Notes under the pieces: generated by a model
What the model was told of the DNA's origin: nothing
The model's input: only the letters and a program-made list of their open reading frames with translations
Database searches by the model: none
Position numbers and translations under genes: made by a program
In this document: positions 1 through 10,779 of the stretch, one piece after another
Layout of the letters: every line of letters starts with the position of its first letter
Numbering within the stretch: position 1 is the stretch's first letter
From: Apophysomyces variabilis
Lineage: Eukaryota > Mucoromycota > Mucoromycetes > Mucorales > Mucoraceae
Assembly (NCBI GenBank): GCA_002749535.1
Contig: MZZL01000392.1
Span: 63,921-127,920 of the forward strand
Length of the DNA stretch: 64,000 nt
Direction: 5' to 3'

Positions 1-499
1 CCCCCCAACGTTCAACTATTGGATAAAGTGCTATATGTCAGAAACCATTATATTGATGTTATTGGATCAAGTATTATATATTAAAGGTTACTGTTATATC
101 TTCATTCAATCATATTCCTTTCTTTAAACGATTTTATTGGATCAACTTGTTTGAAATGATACATTCTATTGGAGCTAACTGTTCTTATCTAGTCTTTTTA
201 ATTGGAAGCTTTTCCTATCGCATGCATTACTTTAACCAATAAAATATACTCCTTTATCATTCCTAAGGATACTGCTTTAATTGTACATATAAAGAAAAAA
301 ATGCTTTTGTTTTATTGAAGCTTTTACAAAGTAATATACTATCAATAGCTAATTTTATGATTAGATCTATATAGTCTTACCTAGTTACTAAAGGATAAAA
401 GAAAAATAATTAAACACAATGGTTAATAAAATGTATTAAAAGCTAAAACATGTTAGCATACCTAAGACAGCATAGCAATAACAGTTGGCAAGATCCCTG

Positions 500-750
500 A
501 TAAGCCTACAAAGAGCTACTTCTATATAAATAATCAACATTACAGCATAAAAAAGTTTCTGTACCATTAAAAGTGTGTCATGCTTTTCTATGTCCGGTTT
601 AAAAAGAGGAAAACTGTTCCAAANAATAAGCCTACAAAGAGCTACTTTTATATAAATAATCAACATTACAGCATAAAAAAGTTTCTGTACCATTAAAAGT
701 GTGTCATGCTTTTCTATGTCCGGTTTAAAAAGAGGAAAACTGTTCCAAAT
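500..750. repeat. 126-bp tandem duplication with an ambiguous base at the junction
   Basis: A unit beginning ATAAGCCTAC at 500 and running to about 625 is repeated almost identically from 626 to about 750. Each unit includes the text TCTGTACCATTAAAAGTGTG. The only N of the window (624) lies at the join between the units. The homologous stretch in the derivative near 9600-9740 carries only one unit, so the duplication is private to this copy or is an assembly artefact. Confidence 0.85.
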
Positions 751-1270
751 GATAAAAGAAAGTAAAGGTTAGCTAAGCCTAAGTAAGTCAATCAAAGTAC
801 CTTAGTTAAAAGTAACAAGCATGCTTACTCAAAGTGTAGGGAACATGCCAGCTATCAAAAGAAAAAAGAATGAGATTCTGTCAAACAAAAGATAAAAGCT
901 TACCAGCAAAGAACACGGTTTCAGGTCAAGGTTGTATATCATTAGGATGATATATCATCAACATTGTGAAAGTGAGTTTGTCGATGAAGAAGTACTGAAA
1001 CACCATAGAGTGAAAAAAAAAGTAGAGGAAAAAGTTTGTGAAAGAAAAGGATAAGGAAAAGAAAACGCGAATAACCCCATAAAAAAGAAAAAATTCTTTT
1101 CAGAAGCATGTGATATAAATATTGACGCAGTTCCTGGAAATCGCGCATATACAATCGCACCTCTTAGAAAAACGTAAAGTTTCAGGTTTGCTAATTAGTT
1201 TTTATTCTCTGCCAAAGTAAGATCCACACATAAAGAATAAAGCACTTAACTCATTCATATCCAAAAAGAA

Positions 1271-2235
1271 ATGTCTTCCAACCAAATATCGTCAAACGAG
1301 CAATTGTCTCGCCAAGTCAGTCTTTTGAAGGAAGACCTTTGTCTCCTTCAAACTGACAATGAGACTCTTCGACAGAGGATGGATGCGTTGCAAGAGCAGC
1401 AGGAGAGAGAAAGATCGTCCAGCGTTATAGAGTTTAGCGTCTCCGCAGCTGTTGTTGCAGAGGAGTCGCAGCGAACCACTGATGTTGAATTGTCAGTAAG
1501 TGTGTTAAGATCCAGATGCAAGGCGTAGCTAATAAGGGCCGATCGTTAATCCATAAATAGAGAGAGATTTGACACTATGTAGAAGAATTGTTTAAGGATA
1601 ATAAAGGGTACAAGTACGATGAGCCCTTCAATTCTGATGCGAACAAGTTGGTCGTGTCTCAATTGAAAACGTACCTTCGGCAACACATGCCAAACAATCA
1701 CACTGTGCAAGCAGACCAGAAACTTCACAGCATGTTGCATGATAACTTCAGAAACACAAAGAGAAAGTCTGCTGTTCCGGCAGACAAGAAAAAGGAGATG
1801 CAGGTGCGAAAACGGCGCTATCAGCGCATAACGAAGGCATGTCAAAATTCGTTTAAAGGTTTTAAAAAGCTTAGTTTTTTTGGCTGCTTTAGAAACTGGC
1901 CCAGAGAATGGATGCTCTCCTTAAAAATAGACGCACTTTTGAGGAGCGGTATGCAGGTGACATAGATCGCCTCCTTTCACGTGACTGTATGTCCGCAGAA
2001 GAGTCCGATGGTGAAGGCAACGCGTCATTATGCGTCAAACGCCCACGCTGGAGATCTGACCAGGTAAGGTTTTCTATGACCGCCGGCCGTTTCAACTGAT
2101 CACTTCTGGAAGGCGAATGAGTGCCTGGAAGCATTAGATGGGCTTTGCTCATCAGCAAAGAAGTTTTACACCAAGCATGTAGAAAAAGTAGAAATGGAAT
2201 GCCCCACAGGATTGCCATCCTGGATGTTAAAGTAA
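1271..2235 (+). pseudogene. Accessory (second) gene of CMC copy 1, broken by a nonsense codon
   Basis: This is the counterpart of the intact gene at 10780-11760, with the same four-exon layout. Exon 1 (1271-1495) encodes a Gln/Glu-rich coiled-coil start, MSSNQISSNEQLSRQ. Later exons encode YKYDEPFNSDANKLVVSQ, a basic stretch KKEMQVRKRRYQR, an acidic AEESDGEG segment, and the terminal CPTGLPSWMLK, ending at 2235. The third intron starts with a canonical GTAAGG here (GC in copy 2). At the start of exon 2 the codon matching CGT of copy 2 is TGA, which ends the frame. The function is unknown. By analogy with plant CACTA elements, which encode a second DNA-binding protein besides the transposase, it could help recognise the subterminal repeats. 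That is inference. Confidence 0.75.
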
Positions 2236-2337
2236 AATAGGTAAATAGCGTTTATTTAGCGAAATTGAAAGTACTAACTTATAAGACATAGAATAAAAAA
2301 AACTTTCTGAAAGGCAGAATGTTTGCTATAATTTTCA

Positions 2338-5300
2338 TCAGAGTTGGAAATGGTTTTGCAAAGGAATGATGATAAGATTCTCATCTGAACGACGGGTTTT
2401 TTCTTTGGCGATCGCTATATGAGAATGGATACGATGGATGGGTACAACGCAATGTTCATCTAAAGGACCGAACTTATCACGCCAAAGCTCGATACTCTCG
2501 TTCTCATAAGCTTGTTGACCGCTATATGCTTCATACCAGCGCACCATTGTGAAGACATGTGACGTTAAGCTACCGTTTATGAAGAGTTCATGTTTGAAGA
2601 AGTAGAGAATCTTGCACGGATAGGCGCTTGGGATGAGACTAAATTCGGTTTCAAAAAGAACTTGGACATGCGATCCTCGTTGTGAACGGCCTTCAGCACA
2701 GCAAAACATTTGACCATGCAATTTCAACGTATAGAATTTGCTTATGGTATTACTGACAAGAGTACTCTGCTGGTTTGCTTGGAGATAATAAACTAGCCTG
2801 ATGGTTGGATACGCCATTTTGTAAAACCCGATCAAAGCATGGTAATGATCTGGACTCATACAGACCTTCTTGAACGACGATGGAAACACGTTAGGGGGAA
2901 GAGGCTCGCAACCAGTGGCATGTCTAACAGTTATAGACATTTGCACAAAATCGATAGGGTCGAAATTGTCTTCTAATGAAAGCTGAGCAGATGTTGTGCT
3001 AGAAGATAGATTATCAATTAGGTCTTTTAGCAAGTCAAGCTGATTTTGGTTATTGCCAATCTGCGTTGAAACTTGTTGAAGAAAATCCATGGAGCGCGTA
3101 TGTTCAAGGAATTTTTTAAGAAACGTACTTTCAAAGGAGTCTTTACGGTTTGTGTCAAGATCTGCCAGAAGGCCGTTATAACGTTCAAAACTAAACACCC
3201 AGAAAGCATAAATAGGGCCGAAATCAAGAACGCTCTCTCGCAAATGCATGTGCAGATGTTGATTTGGAGTAATCTGCGCGTTTCTATATAATCGTTCATT
3301 GCCTTAACAAAAGCGAAGTAAACACTGGTGGGCAGTGTTGATCTCATCTCTTGTAATGGATGGTTTGACGAGCAGGCGGCATACATCAACAAAGTGTATC
3401 CAGTTTGTGAAATGCTCAGCAGGAAGCACTTTGGACAATATATAAGGCGAATAGACTAAACACCATGACTTCCATTCATCAGCTTTCACATTAGGGAAGT
3501 TTTTCAATATTTTCTGTGAAAGAGTCGGGAACTGTGGCAGAGGGAGGACATCATCGGCAAGCTTTTGCATAGCTTCAAGCTGCCTTTCAGCAAAATAACC
3601 TTCGTTTGCCCATACTTCCGTCATTCATTTGGCGGTGCCCAGAAACAAGTTATGCATCAGGTCTACAATTGTAAATCTTACGGCATCAAAGTAAGGAAGG
3701 TCATGCAGTGCACTCCATCGTGTTTCTGTAGTCTTTTCTAATTTCTTCCGCTCAGCTTCTGTGGATGCACATTGCCAACTCTCAGCATGTTGAAGATTAT
3801 CTTCTCTTGTTTGCGGGATCCAACTGTCAATGTCAAACCCTGAGTAATCTATAGATGACGTGCCAGGGATCACGCTGAACTGTCGATTACACTTGTGACA
3901 TCCACGGGTACTGGCATGCGAGGTAAAGCCATTAATTTTTCTTGCCGCTGGAATGTCACATGCACTCATACACAATGCAGCGCGCACAGTAACAGGTTCT
4001 TGATAACGGTAAGTGGTCATTCTGATACCAAGGTACAAGGCGTTCAACTCTTCCACTAATGGTTTCAAGTAGTTGTTCATTTCGTAGGTGCTTGGTTCGG
4101 TTGGGCCTGGGATAACACCAACTAGAATAATATTGTGAGGCTTAAAGCGCTCACTGCGAGGTAAGTTATTGATCGCAATGTATATAGCCCCACAAGAATA
4201 TTGGGAACCATGGAAAGGCTTAAACCAATCGACATTCATGGAAAGAAGCAAAGATCTTGGACGATCTACAAATGGATCCTGATGTTCATCAAGTATGGAC
4301 CGCCAAACTGCACCATCGTATATATCTGACAACGTGTCTTCAAGTGTAGTACGACGTCGCCATTGTTCAATCTTCTCTTCAAAATCTGCTCTTTGAAAAA
4401 ACATACGCAAGTTGTCCGTGAGCGAATTGTAGAGGAATTCTTTGCATGGTGATGATTTCAATGGACGATCATTTGATGTAGACTTGAAGAGTGGCTGATC
4501 ACAAGTCTTGTTACGCTCTCTTTCCTGCGGATGATTAGGAAAGCGGATGAATGTGCACTTATTAGGTGCATCTTGAGGGAGGTAAAGCGTGTGACATCTT
4601 TGACACATCACATATTTTTGCAAATGGCTAGTCAGGGAATTGAATCCAGCCTGCTGGCGGAAGCTTTCAATAGTGGATGGAAACTGAAAATTATGACCGA
4701 ACGCATAAAGAAGCTCATTAAGGAAACGGATGAAAACAGCCATGCCTCTTCCAACAACGAAGAACAACTGAAAATAGATTACGAAGAGTGCGATGAAGCC
4801 AAATGGTGCGGCAAAATTCACTTTACAATAAAAACGGTGAGTTTATTAAAACTTAATAAGGAAACACTACCTGTTGATGCCGCTCCTGTTTGTGTTTCGG
4901 TTTCGCTATCTGCGAGCTCTTCTTCATCCACATATCGAAATTCAGAAGCGTCGCCAAATTCAAGCTCCTGTACAACATCCAGTTGTTCCCCTTCATTCTC
5001 ATAATCGGTGTCAAGATCGAAATGAGTTTTATCTTCATCGTCAGGCAATTCAAACTCTAAGAATTATATGTTATTATTTGTTTATTGAGGAACTTGTTAA
5101 CGTAAAGTATTGTTCAGTAAACACACACCATTATCGATGTCCATGCTATCATAAGCAGCTGAACTGCCTATGTTAGCATTCACAACATTCACATTGTTAG
5201 CTAATGAGGAATAACTGTTAGGTTTTTAAAGCCATAGTTTAATATTCTTTGTGTATACCAGCAAAAGTAGCTGCAATAAGGTCTCTTCGTTCATGTTCGT

Positions 5301-5394
5301 TTTTCACTCTCTGTGTTACAAGACAGTAGTCTCTATCGCAATTGCGTTGCCTGCAATTAGAGCATCGGCATTCAACTAATCGGTTAGAAGGCAT
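2338..5394 (-). pseudogene. CMC/Plavaka-type transposase, copy 1, degenerate
   Basis: Read on the minus strand, the start near 5394 gives MPSNRLVECRCSNCRQRN, a Cys-rich N-terminus (CxCxxC). An acidic exon follows (about 5048-4870) and then a long exon (4821-3625). The long exon has a hydrophobic FGFIALFVIYFQLFFV segment, a zinc-binding CQRCHTLYLP knuckle, the family signature DWFKPF...NLPRSERF...GVIPGPTEP, CDIPAARK, and CHKC. MHNLFLGTAK follows, then LRFC, MHLRESVLDFGPIYAFW, and a long C-terminus ending at 2338. Compared with copy 2, the codon after MHNLFLGTAK is TGA instead of CGA and a Gln codon after LRFC is TAA, so the frame is interrupted at least twice. The protein would have catalysed cut-and-paste transposition. 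I am sure of the superfamily and less sure of the exact exon joins in the N-terminal part. Confidence 0.8.
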
Positions 5395-5462
5395 GAGCAA
5401 TGGTAAAAGAAAACGTTAAAGAAATATAAATAGCAGGTTTTTGCTGCGGTAACTTATTTTAT

Positions 5463-5605
5463 ATATGTTTGCTGTTACCACACCATTTGGGGGTAGGAGG
5501 AACATGTGAGAGGTCAGAGATTCTACCATCATGGTAGAAAGTGGGTAGAATCTCTGATTCTACCACGTGGTGGAAAGGTGGTAGAATCACCCTTCAACTG
5601 CAGTG
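5463..5605. repeat. Right subterminal repeat region of CMC copy 1
   Basis: The last 140 bp hold about five copies of the 9-mer GATTCTACC or its complement GGTAGAATC, in both orientations, before the terminal CTTCAACTGCAGTG. The same arrangement closes the elements at 10327 and 15089. Clustered subterminal motifs in both orientations are typical transposase-binding sites of CACTA elements. Confidence 0.75.
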
Positions 5606-8600
5606 TACAAACCTCTAACTTACCTGCATATGCAGAAGGTCCCAAATACCATGATGACAAACTGGATGAACACATTACTTGAATATGACTTCAACGTCAT
5701 CTATCTTCCAGGTATTGACAATATACTGCCTGATCACCTGTTGTGCCTTTTCATGGATGAAAATGAGCTGGAGGGGGGTAAAGTTCAGGCAGAAAAGGAC
5801 ATAAACCCTAGGGCACAACAGCAAAGCATTTGTAAAGCCACAATAAGTGAGGACTACATGACTTTACCTGAAAATAAATAGAAGAACTTATTCAAAAAAG
5901 CCCATTTGTTTGGCTATTTTGGTGCTGAAGCCATAGTCAAGGCTATAAAATCAGATGGTATACTGTGGTAGAGTAGGCGTTTTACTCACATTTTACCCTT
6001 AGTTAATACATGATGTTTTACCCATTTTCCCATAGAGGGAGCAATCTTTAGTATTGTTCAGTCTCTGCTTTCTCAAAAAAGAAAAACTAACAAATGTAAA
6101 AATATAAGCAGTATGACAGTGTATGTGTGATTCTTAGGAACTGCGTCAATATTTATATCACATGCTTTTAATATAGTTTTTTTTTCTTTTTTATGAGGTT
6201 ATTCGCATTTTCTTTTTATTATCCTTTTTTTCACAAACTTTTTCCTCTGCTTTTTTTTACTCTATAGCGTTTTTAGTACTTCTTCATTGGTAAACTCACT
6301 TTTACAATGTTGATGATATATCATCTTAATGACATACATCCTTGACCTGAAAGCATGTTCTTTACTGGTAAGCTTTTATCTTCATTTGACAGCACCTCAT
6401 TCTTTTTTTTCTTTTGATAGCCAATATAATTGCAACGTTATAGGAAAGCTTGCTTCTTACTTTTAACTAAGGTATTTTGATTGATTGACCTAAATGTAAC
6501 TAATCTTGACTTTTTATTTGTCCTATAGAGTAGCTTTTCCTTTCTTTAAAAAATATGGAAACAGAGAAACATGACATATGTTTTAATGATACAGATTTTT
6601 TTTTACGTTGTAACTTGATTATTTATCAAGATAATCTTTTGTAGGCCTATATATAATGTTGCCATTTGTTATTGCTATGCCGTATGTTTTACTAATTATC
6701 ATTTTTTAAATTCTATGCTTCTTTAGCCTTCAGTAATTAGGTAAGATTATATATAGATCCAATCGTAAAGTTAGATACCTGTTCATACATTATATTATAT
6801 ATCTTCAATAAAATAAAAATGTTTGTTTTCTCTATATATAAGGCTAAGAAGTGTTGTTGTATATGATAAAGAAGTGTATTTTATTGGCTAAAATAATGAA
6901 TGCAACTGTAATGTTTTATTTGATGAGAAAAAAGAGACAAGCAATATACGTGAGACTCAATATAGGATGATCTTTATTCAAATAAAAACATTACTCTTTT
7001 ATACTAAAATGTCTATGGGTCTAGATGGACAGAACTGTGATTATGGACTGTGCTTTGTATTAAGTGATTTGTAATTGCCTTCTATAATGGAGAGACTTCT
7101 CTGTAGCAGATCATAGAAGCTTAGCATTGTTCATTGTATTAAGGAACTGAGTTAAGATTGCTTAATCTCATATTATATAAGTCTGTGTTTAAAGTCCATC
7201 TTCCCTATTTAGACATAATCAGAGTAGTGAGAGTATCCATTATAGCTATGGATATGATAGCAATGAAAAGAGCATCCAATCAGAAAGACTAAATAAGAAT
7301 CATTAGCTCCAATAACATATATTGTTGTAAGCAAGTTAATCTAATAAAAGAGCTTAAAGAAAAGAATATAGTCAAATAGAATTCTAATGTTAGTTGTTAA
7401 ATGCATACAACTTAGTCCAATAGCATTAATGTAATTACATCTGACATATACTGTTTTATCCAATTAATAATGGTATAGAAGGTGGGTAAAATGTGAGTAA
7501 AATGTGGGTAAAAGGTACGTTTTACCCACTTTTCAAAAGTTTTACCCACTGGGTAAAACGTGGGTAAAATGTGAGTAAAATATGGGTAATATTTGATGTT
7601 TTACCCAGATTTTACCCAGAGTAAAACGTCCTTTCAACTGCAGTAGTATGAACTGGTCAGGGATACTACAAGAAGCTGTAGAAATTGTGAAGTGATGTAA
7701 TGAGTGTCAAAAGTTCAACATTGCTAAAAAGGGTTATCATCTGCTAAGACCCATCTATTTAACTATTCCAGGCAACCATTGGACCATAGATCTGACAGGC
7801 CCATTTACAATGTCTTTAACTAGAAATCATTACATGTTGATCATGGTGGATATATGCATATGCTTCTGCATCTTATGTCCTATCGCAAATAAACAGTCAG
7901 ACACCATCGTCAAAGCATTGAATGCAAGTATTTTGCGATTTCAGATTACTTAAGATAATACAATCTGATAATGGTGGTGAATTCATCAACAGGTTAATGA
8001 GCAAGTTTGCTGATGCCGCTAGATTTGATCATCGCCTTGTATGCCCTTATTACTTAAAAGTGAATGGTGCAGCCAAAAGGTAGGTAAGTACATCAATTTG
8101 TACAATCAAAAAGAGCTTAAAGGGAGCCACAAAAGAGTAAGATATATATGTGCTAAGTAGTCAACTGGCAATGAACGTAAAAATATCAAAACGTCATAAC
8201 TCTGCATCCTTTTCTTTAATGTTTGCAAGAAAGTTAAATGAGTTTAAAGATTACTAAATAGAGGGGCCAGCTCCAGTAATAAGTGTAGAAGAACTCTGTA
8301 AAAAGGTAAAGCATATGGCAGATGTTGTGTTCCCAGCCATTGCTAAAAGAACAAAGTGGTCATAGATGTGCAAAAAGGCAACTTTGATAAAAGGCATGTC
8401 CTTGTACAATTTCCCAAGAATAGCCATGTGATGGTTAAGGCGTTACAACCAGAAAAATTAGATCCTCTTTATGAAGGACCATATATGGTTGACAGATTAA
8501 ATGCTGGTGATGCTTACATATTAAGAAATGAAAAAGGGAAATTGCTTCTAAGAGACTATCCTCCAGAAGCGCTAAAATTAATCTCTCAGGATAAAATCGT

Positions 8601-8865
8601 TCCTGTAGAAGAAATCTATGAGGTTGAAGCTATTGTAGCTCATAAAAAGGTAAATGGTGAATACCTATATAAAGTACGCTAGAAGGGTTACAAAGAAGCA
8701 GATGACACTTGGGAACCTGCAAAGAATTTTATAAACCTATGGATAATTTCTGCATACTGGAAATACATTGCAGAGAAGCCTGATAATGATATAAAGTTGA
8801 CTTGTAAAAGAAGGAGCAATAATCAGGAAAAGGTTATAAACAAAAGAACAAGAAAACTCAAGTAA
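5606..8865 (+). pseudogene. pol: Retrotransposon pol remnant: RNase H end, integrase, chromodomain
   Basis: RNase H end: KPLTYLHMQKVPN and DFNVIYLPGIDNILPDHL (5606-5760), the usual boundary before integrase. Integrase: the H2C2 zinc region starts HLFGYFGAEA (5908), is cut by the 5961-7645 insertion, and resumes with CNECQKFN. The catalytic core follows, with WTIDLTGPF and SDNGGEFINR supplying two of the acidic residues. The C-terminal part ends with a chromodomain: YEVEAIVAHK...GEYLYKVR, then KGYKEADDTWEP. The tryptophan expected between these two blocks is a TAG stop (8680-8682). Further stops and frame breaks lie in the core (for example after RFQIT near 7950). The chromodomain would have directed integration to particular chromatin; this copy cannot do so. 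Family assignment is firm. Confidence 0.85.
5961..7645. mobile_element. Gene-free CMC derivative (1685 bp) with GTA target duplication, TTTTACCC dialect
   Basis: The left end is TACTGTGGTAGAG and the right end ...TTCAACTGCAGTA, which are inverted-terminal partners. The flanks are GTA at 5958-5960 and GTA at 7646-7648. Removing the element and one GTA restores the reading of the retrotransposon integrase across the site, which proves insertion. The interior is related, in inverted orientation, to positions 1-1150 of CMC copy 1 but contains no transposase. The subterminal repeats are TTTTACCC/GGGTAAAA (about ten at 7480-7630, three near 5980-6040) instead of GATTCTACC. Positions about 6880-7260 match a fragment of the unrelated element at 31,205-31,640, so the derivative has captured foreign repeat DNA. 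Confidence 0.85.
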
Positions 8866-8917
8866 CCTACAGATATAAATATGAACTCTGAACGGCTCTT
8901 AGCCTGGAGGGGGGTAA

Positions 8918-9144
8918 TGTGGTATTCTGATAAAGTGTATTAAGATAGATTTATAAGCCATATCCTTTACATACATCAATTGGACTTGTTTTAGATGTAT
9001 GATCTCTGTTACAAAAGATTTATTCTTTAGTTATTAGATATAGGTTCTTAGTTTATGATCTTTCTTTCAGGAATAAATACTAGTCTCAATATATTCTCTT
9101 GTTTGAATCTCTGTGTCTGATCCATTATCCATCTTAATATAACA
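8918..9144 (+). repeat. 3' LTR of the chromodomain retrotransposon
   Basis: The LTR is 227 bp, begins TGTGGTATTCTGATAAAGTG just after the purine tract and ends ...CTTAATATAACA. Its boundaries are confirmed by the solo copy at 27,585-27,811, which has the same length and clear flanking duplications. Confidence 0.92.
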
Positions 9145-10327
9145 GGATAAACTGCTATATGATAGAGACCATTACGTTGATGTTATTGGATTAAGTAGTA
9201 TGCATTAGAGGCTAACATTTTAGTTTCATTCAACCATATTCCTTTATTTAAGCACTTTTTATTAGATTAACTTGCCTACAATGATACATTCTATTGAAGC
9301 TACTGATTTTTATCTAGTCTATCCAATTAGATATTCTTTTCATTATGTACATTATTTTAGCCATTAAGATACACTTTTTTATTATATACAAAGAAGCTTC
9401 TTTAGCTATATATATAGGAAAAAACAGATACTTTTATTTTCTTGGAGCTATATAGTGTAATGTACTAACAAATAGCTAACTTTATGCTTAGTTTTATATT
9501 ATCTTACCTAATTACTGAAGGTTAAAGAAGCATAGCTTTTAAAAATAACAATTAGTAAAACGTACTAAAAGCTAACACACAGTAGCATACCTAAGCCAGC
9601 ATGCAATAACAAATGGCAGCATTACGTATAGGCCTACAAAAAGTTACCTTGCCAAGTAATTAAATTATGACATAAAAAAGTATCTGTACCATTAAAAAGT
9701 ATGTTATCTTTCTCTGTTTCCATTTTGTTAAGAAATAAAAGCTACTCTATATAATAATCAAAAAGTCAAGATTAGTTATATTTAGGTCAATCAATCAAAA
9801 TACCTTATTAAAAGTAAGAAGCAAGCTCTTCTATAACGTAGTGATCATTCTAGCTATCAAAAGAAAAAAAGAATGAGATGCTATGAAATGAAGATAAAAG
9901 CTTACCAGCAAAGGATATGCTTTTAGATCAAGGTTGCATATTATTAGGATTATATACTAGCAACATTTTTAAAGTGAGTTTTCTAATGAAGAAGTGGTAA
10001 AACACTATGAAACAAAAAATGGTATAGAGGAAAAAGTTTGCAAAAGAAAAGGATGAATAAAAGGAAAACGCAGATAACTCTGTAAGAAAAAAGAAACCAT
10101 ATTAGAAGTGCGTAACATAAATAATTATGCAGTTTCTGAGAAATGTGAATGCACTAGTTTTGCTGTGGTAACTTAATTTTGTATGCATGTCTGCTACAGT
10201 AACAGCGTTTGAGGAGAGAGAAAAATGTGGTAATATAAGAAATTCTATCACCTGGGTGGAAAGTGGGTGGAACCAGAGATTCTACCATGTAGTGTAAAGG
10301 TGGTAGAATCACCTTTCAACCGCAGTA
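9145..10327. mobile_element. Gene-free CMC deletion derivative, right part
   Basis: Positions 9149-10140 align with the left 1.1 kb of CMC copy 1. The sequence then jumps to the right-end region (TTTGCTGTGGTAACTTAATT, then GATTCTACC-type repeats) and ends ...CAACCGCAGTA at 10,327. Both genes are missing, as expected of an internal deletion product moved in trans. After 10,327 the text GTTAAAAGTGACC continues as in copy 1 around position 805, so the derivative lies inside CMC copy 2. Its own left end was displaced out of the window by the retrotransposon that entered at 9144. Confidence 0.75.
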
Positions 10328-10779
10328 GTTAAAAGTGACCAGTGAGCTTTCCTATAGTGTAGAGATCATACCGGCTATCAAAAGAAAGAAAGAATGAGAT
10401 TTTGTCAAACAGAAGTAAAAGCTTGCCAGTAAAGAACAGAGTTTCAAGTCAAGATTGTATATACTAAGATAATATATCATCAATATTCTTAAAAGTGATT
10501 TTGCCGATAACAAAGTAGCAAAACGATAGGGAGTGTAAAAAGAAGTAGAGAAAAGGATTGTAAAAGAAAAGAATGAGTAAAAAGGAAAACGCAGATAACC
10601 CCATAAAAAAGAAAAAAAACCATACCTGGGGCGCGTGATAAACAATTTATGCAGCTCCTGGAAATTGCGTACACCATCATACCCCTTAAAGAAGTGTCAG
10701 TCTTAGGATTGCTAGTTACTTTTTCCCTTCTGCCAAAGTAAGACCGATACATAAAGAATAAGGCACTTAACTCATTCGT

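Larger units (their letters stand above)
1..5605. mobile_element. CMC (CACTA/Plavaka-like) DNA transposon, copy 1, left end cut off by the window
   Basis: The element carries two convergent genes: a spliced accessory gene on the plus strand (1271-2235) and a transposase on the minus strand (5394-2338). Its right terminus reads ...CAACTGCAGTG at 5605, preceded by several GATTCTACC/GGTAGAATC motifs. Directly after 5605 the RNase H end of a Ty3-type retrotransposon resumes, so the element sits inside that retrotransposon. Positions 21-1150 match positions 9149-10140 and, inverted, much of 5961-7645. A short CACTG-like terminus, subterminal repeats and a transposase carrying a DWFKPF motif are what is expected of CMC elements of the Plavaka type. 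The left terminus is outside the window, so the length and the target duplication cannot be read. Both genes are broken; this copy looks dead. Confidence 0.82.
5606..9144 (+). mobile_element. Chromodomain Ty3-type LTR retrotransposon, 3' part, interrupted
   Basis: The visible part runs from the end of RNase H through integrase to a chromodomain, a polypurine tract (GGAGGGGGG at about 8907-8914), and a 227-bp 3' LTR. Everything upstream (gag, protease, reverse transcriptase, 5' LTR) was displaced beyond the left edge by the insertion of CMC copy 1. A second insertion, 5961-7645, splits the integrase reading frame. The retrotransposon itself lies inside a gene-free CMC derivative: the bases after 9144 (GGATAAACTG) continue a sequence matching position 21 onward. 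An identical-length solo LTR lies at 27,585-27,811, so the family was mobile elsewhere in this region. Confidence 0.88.
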
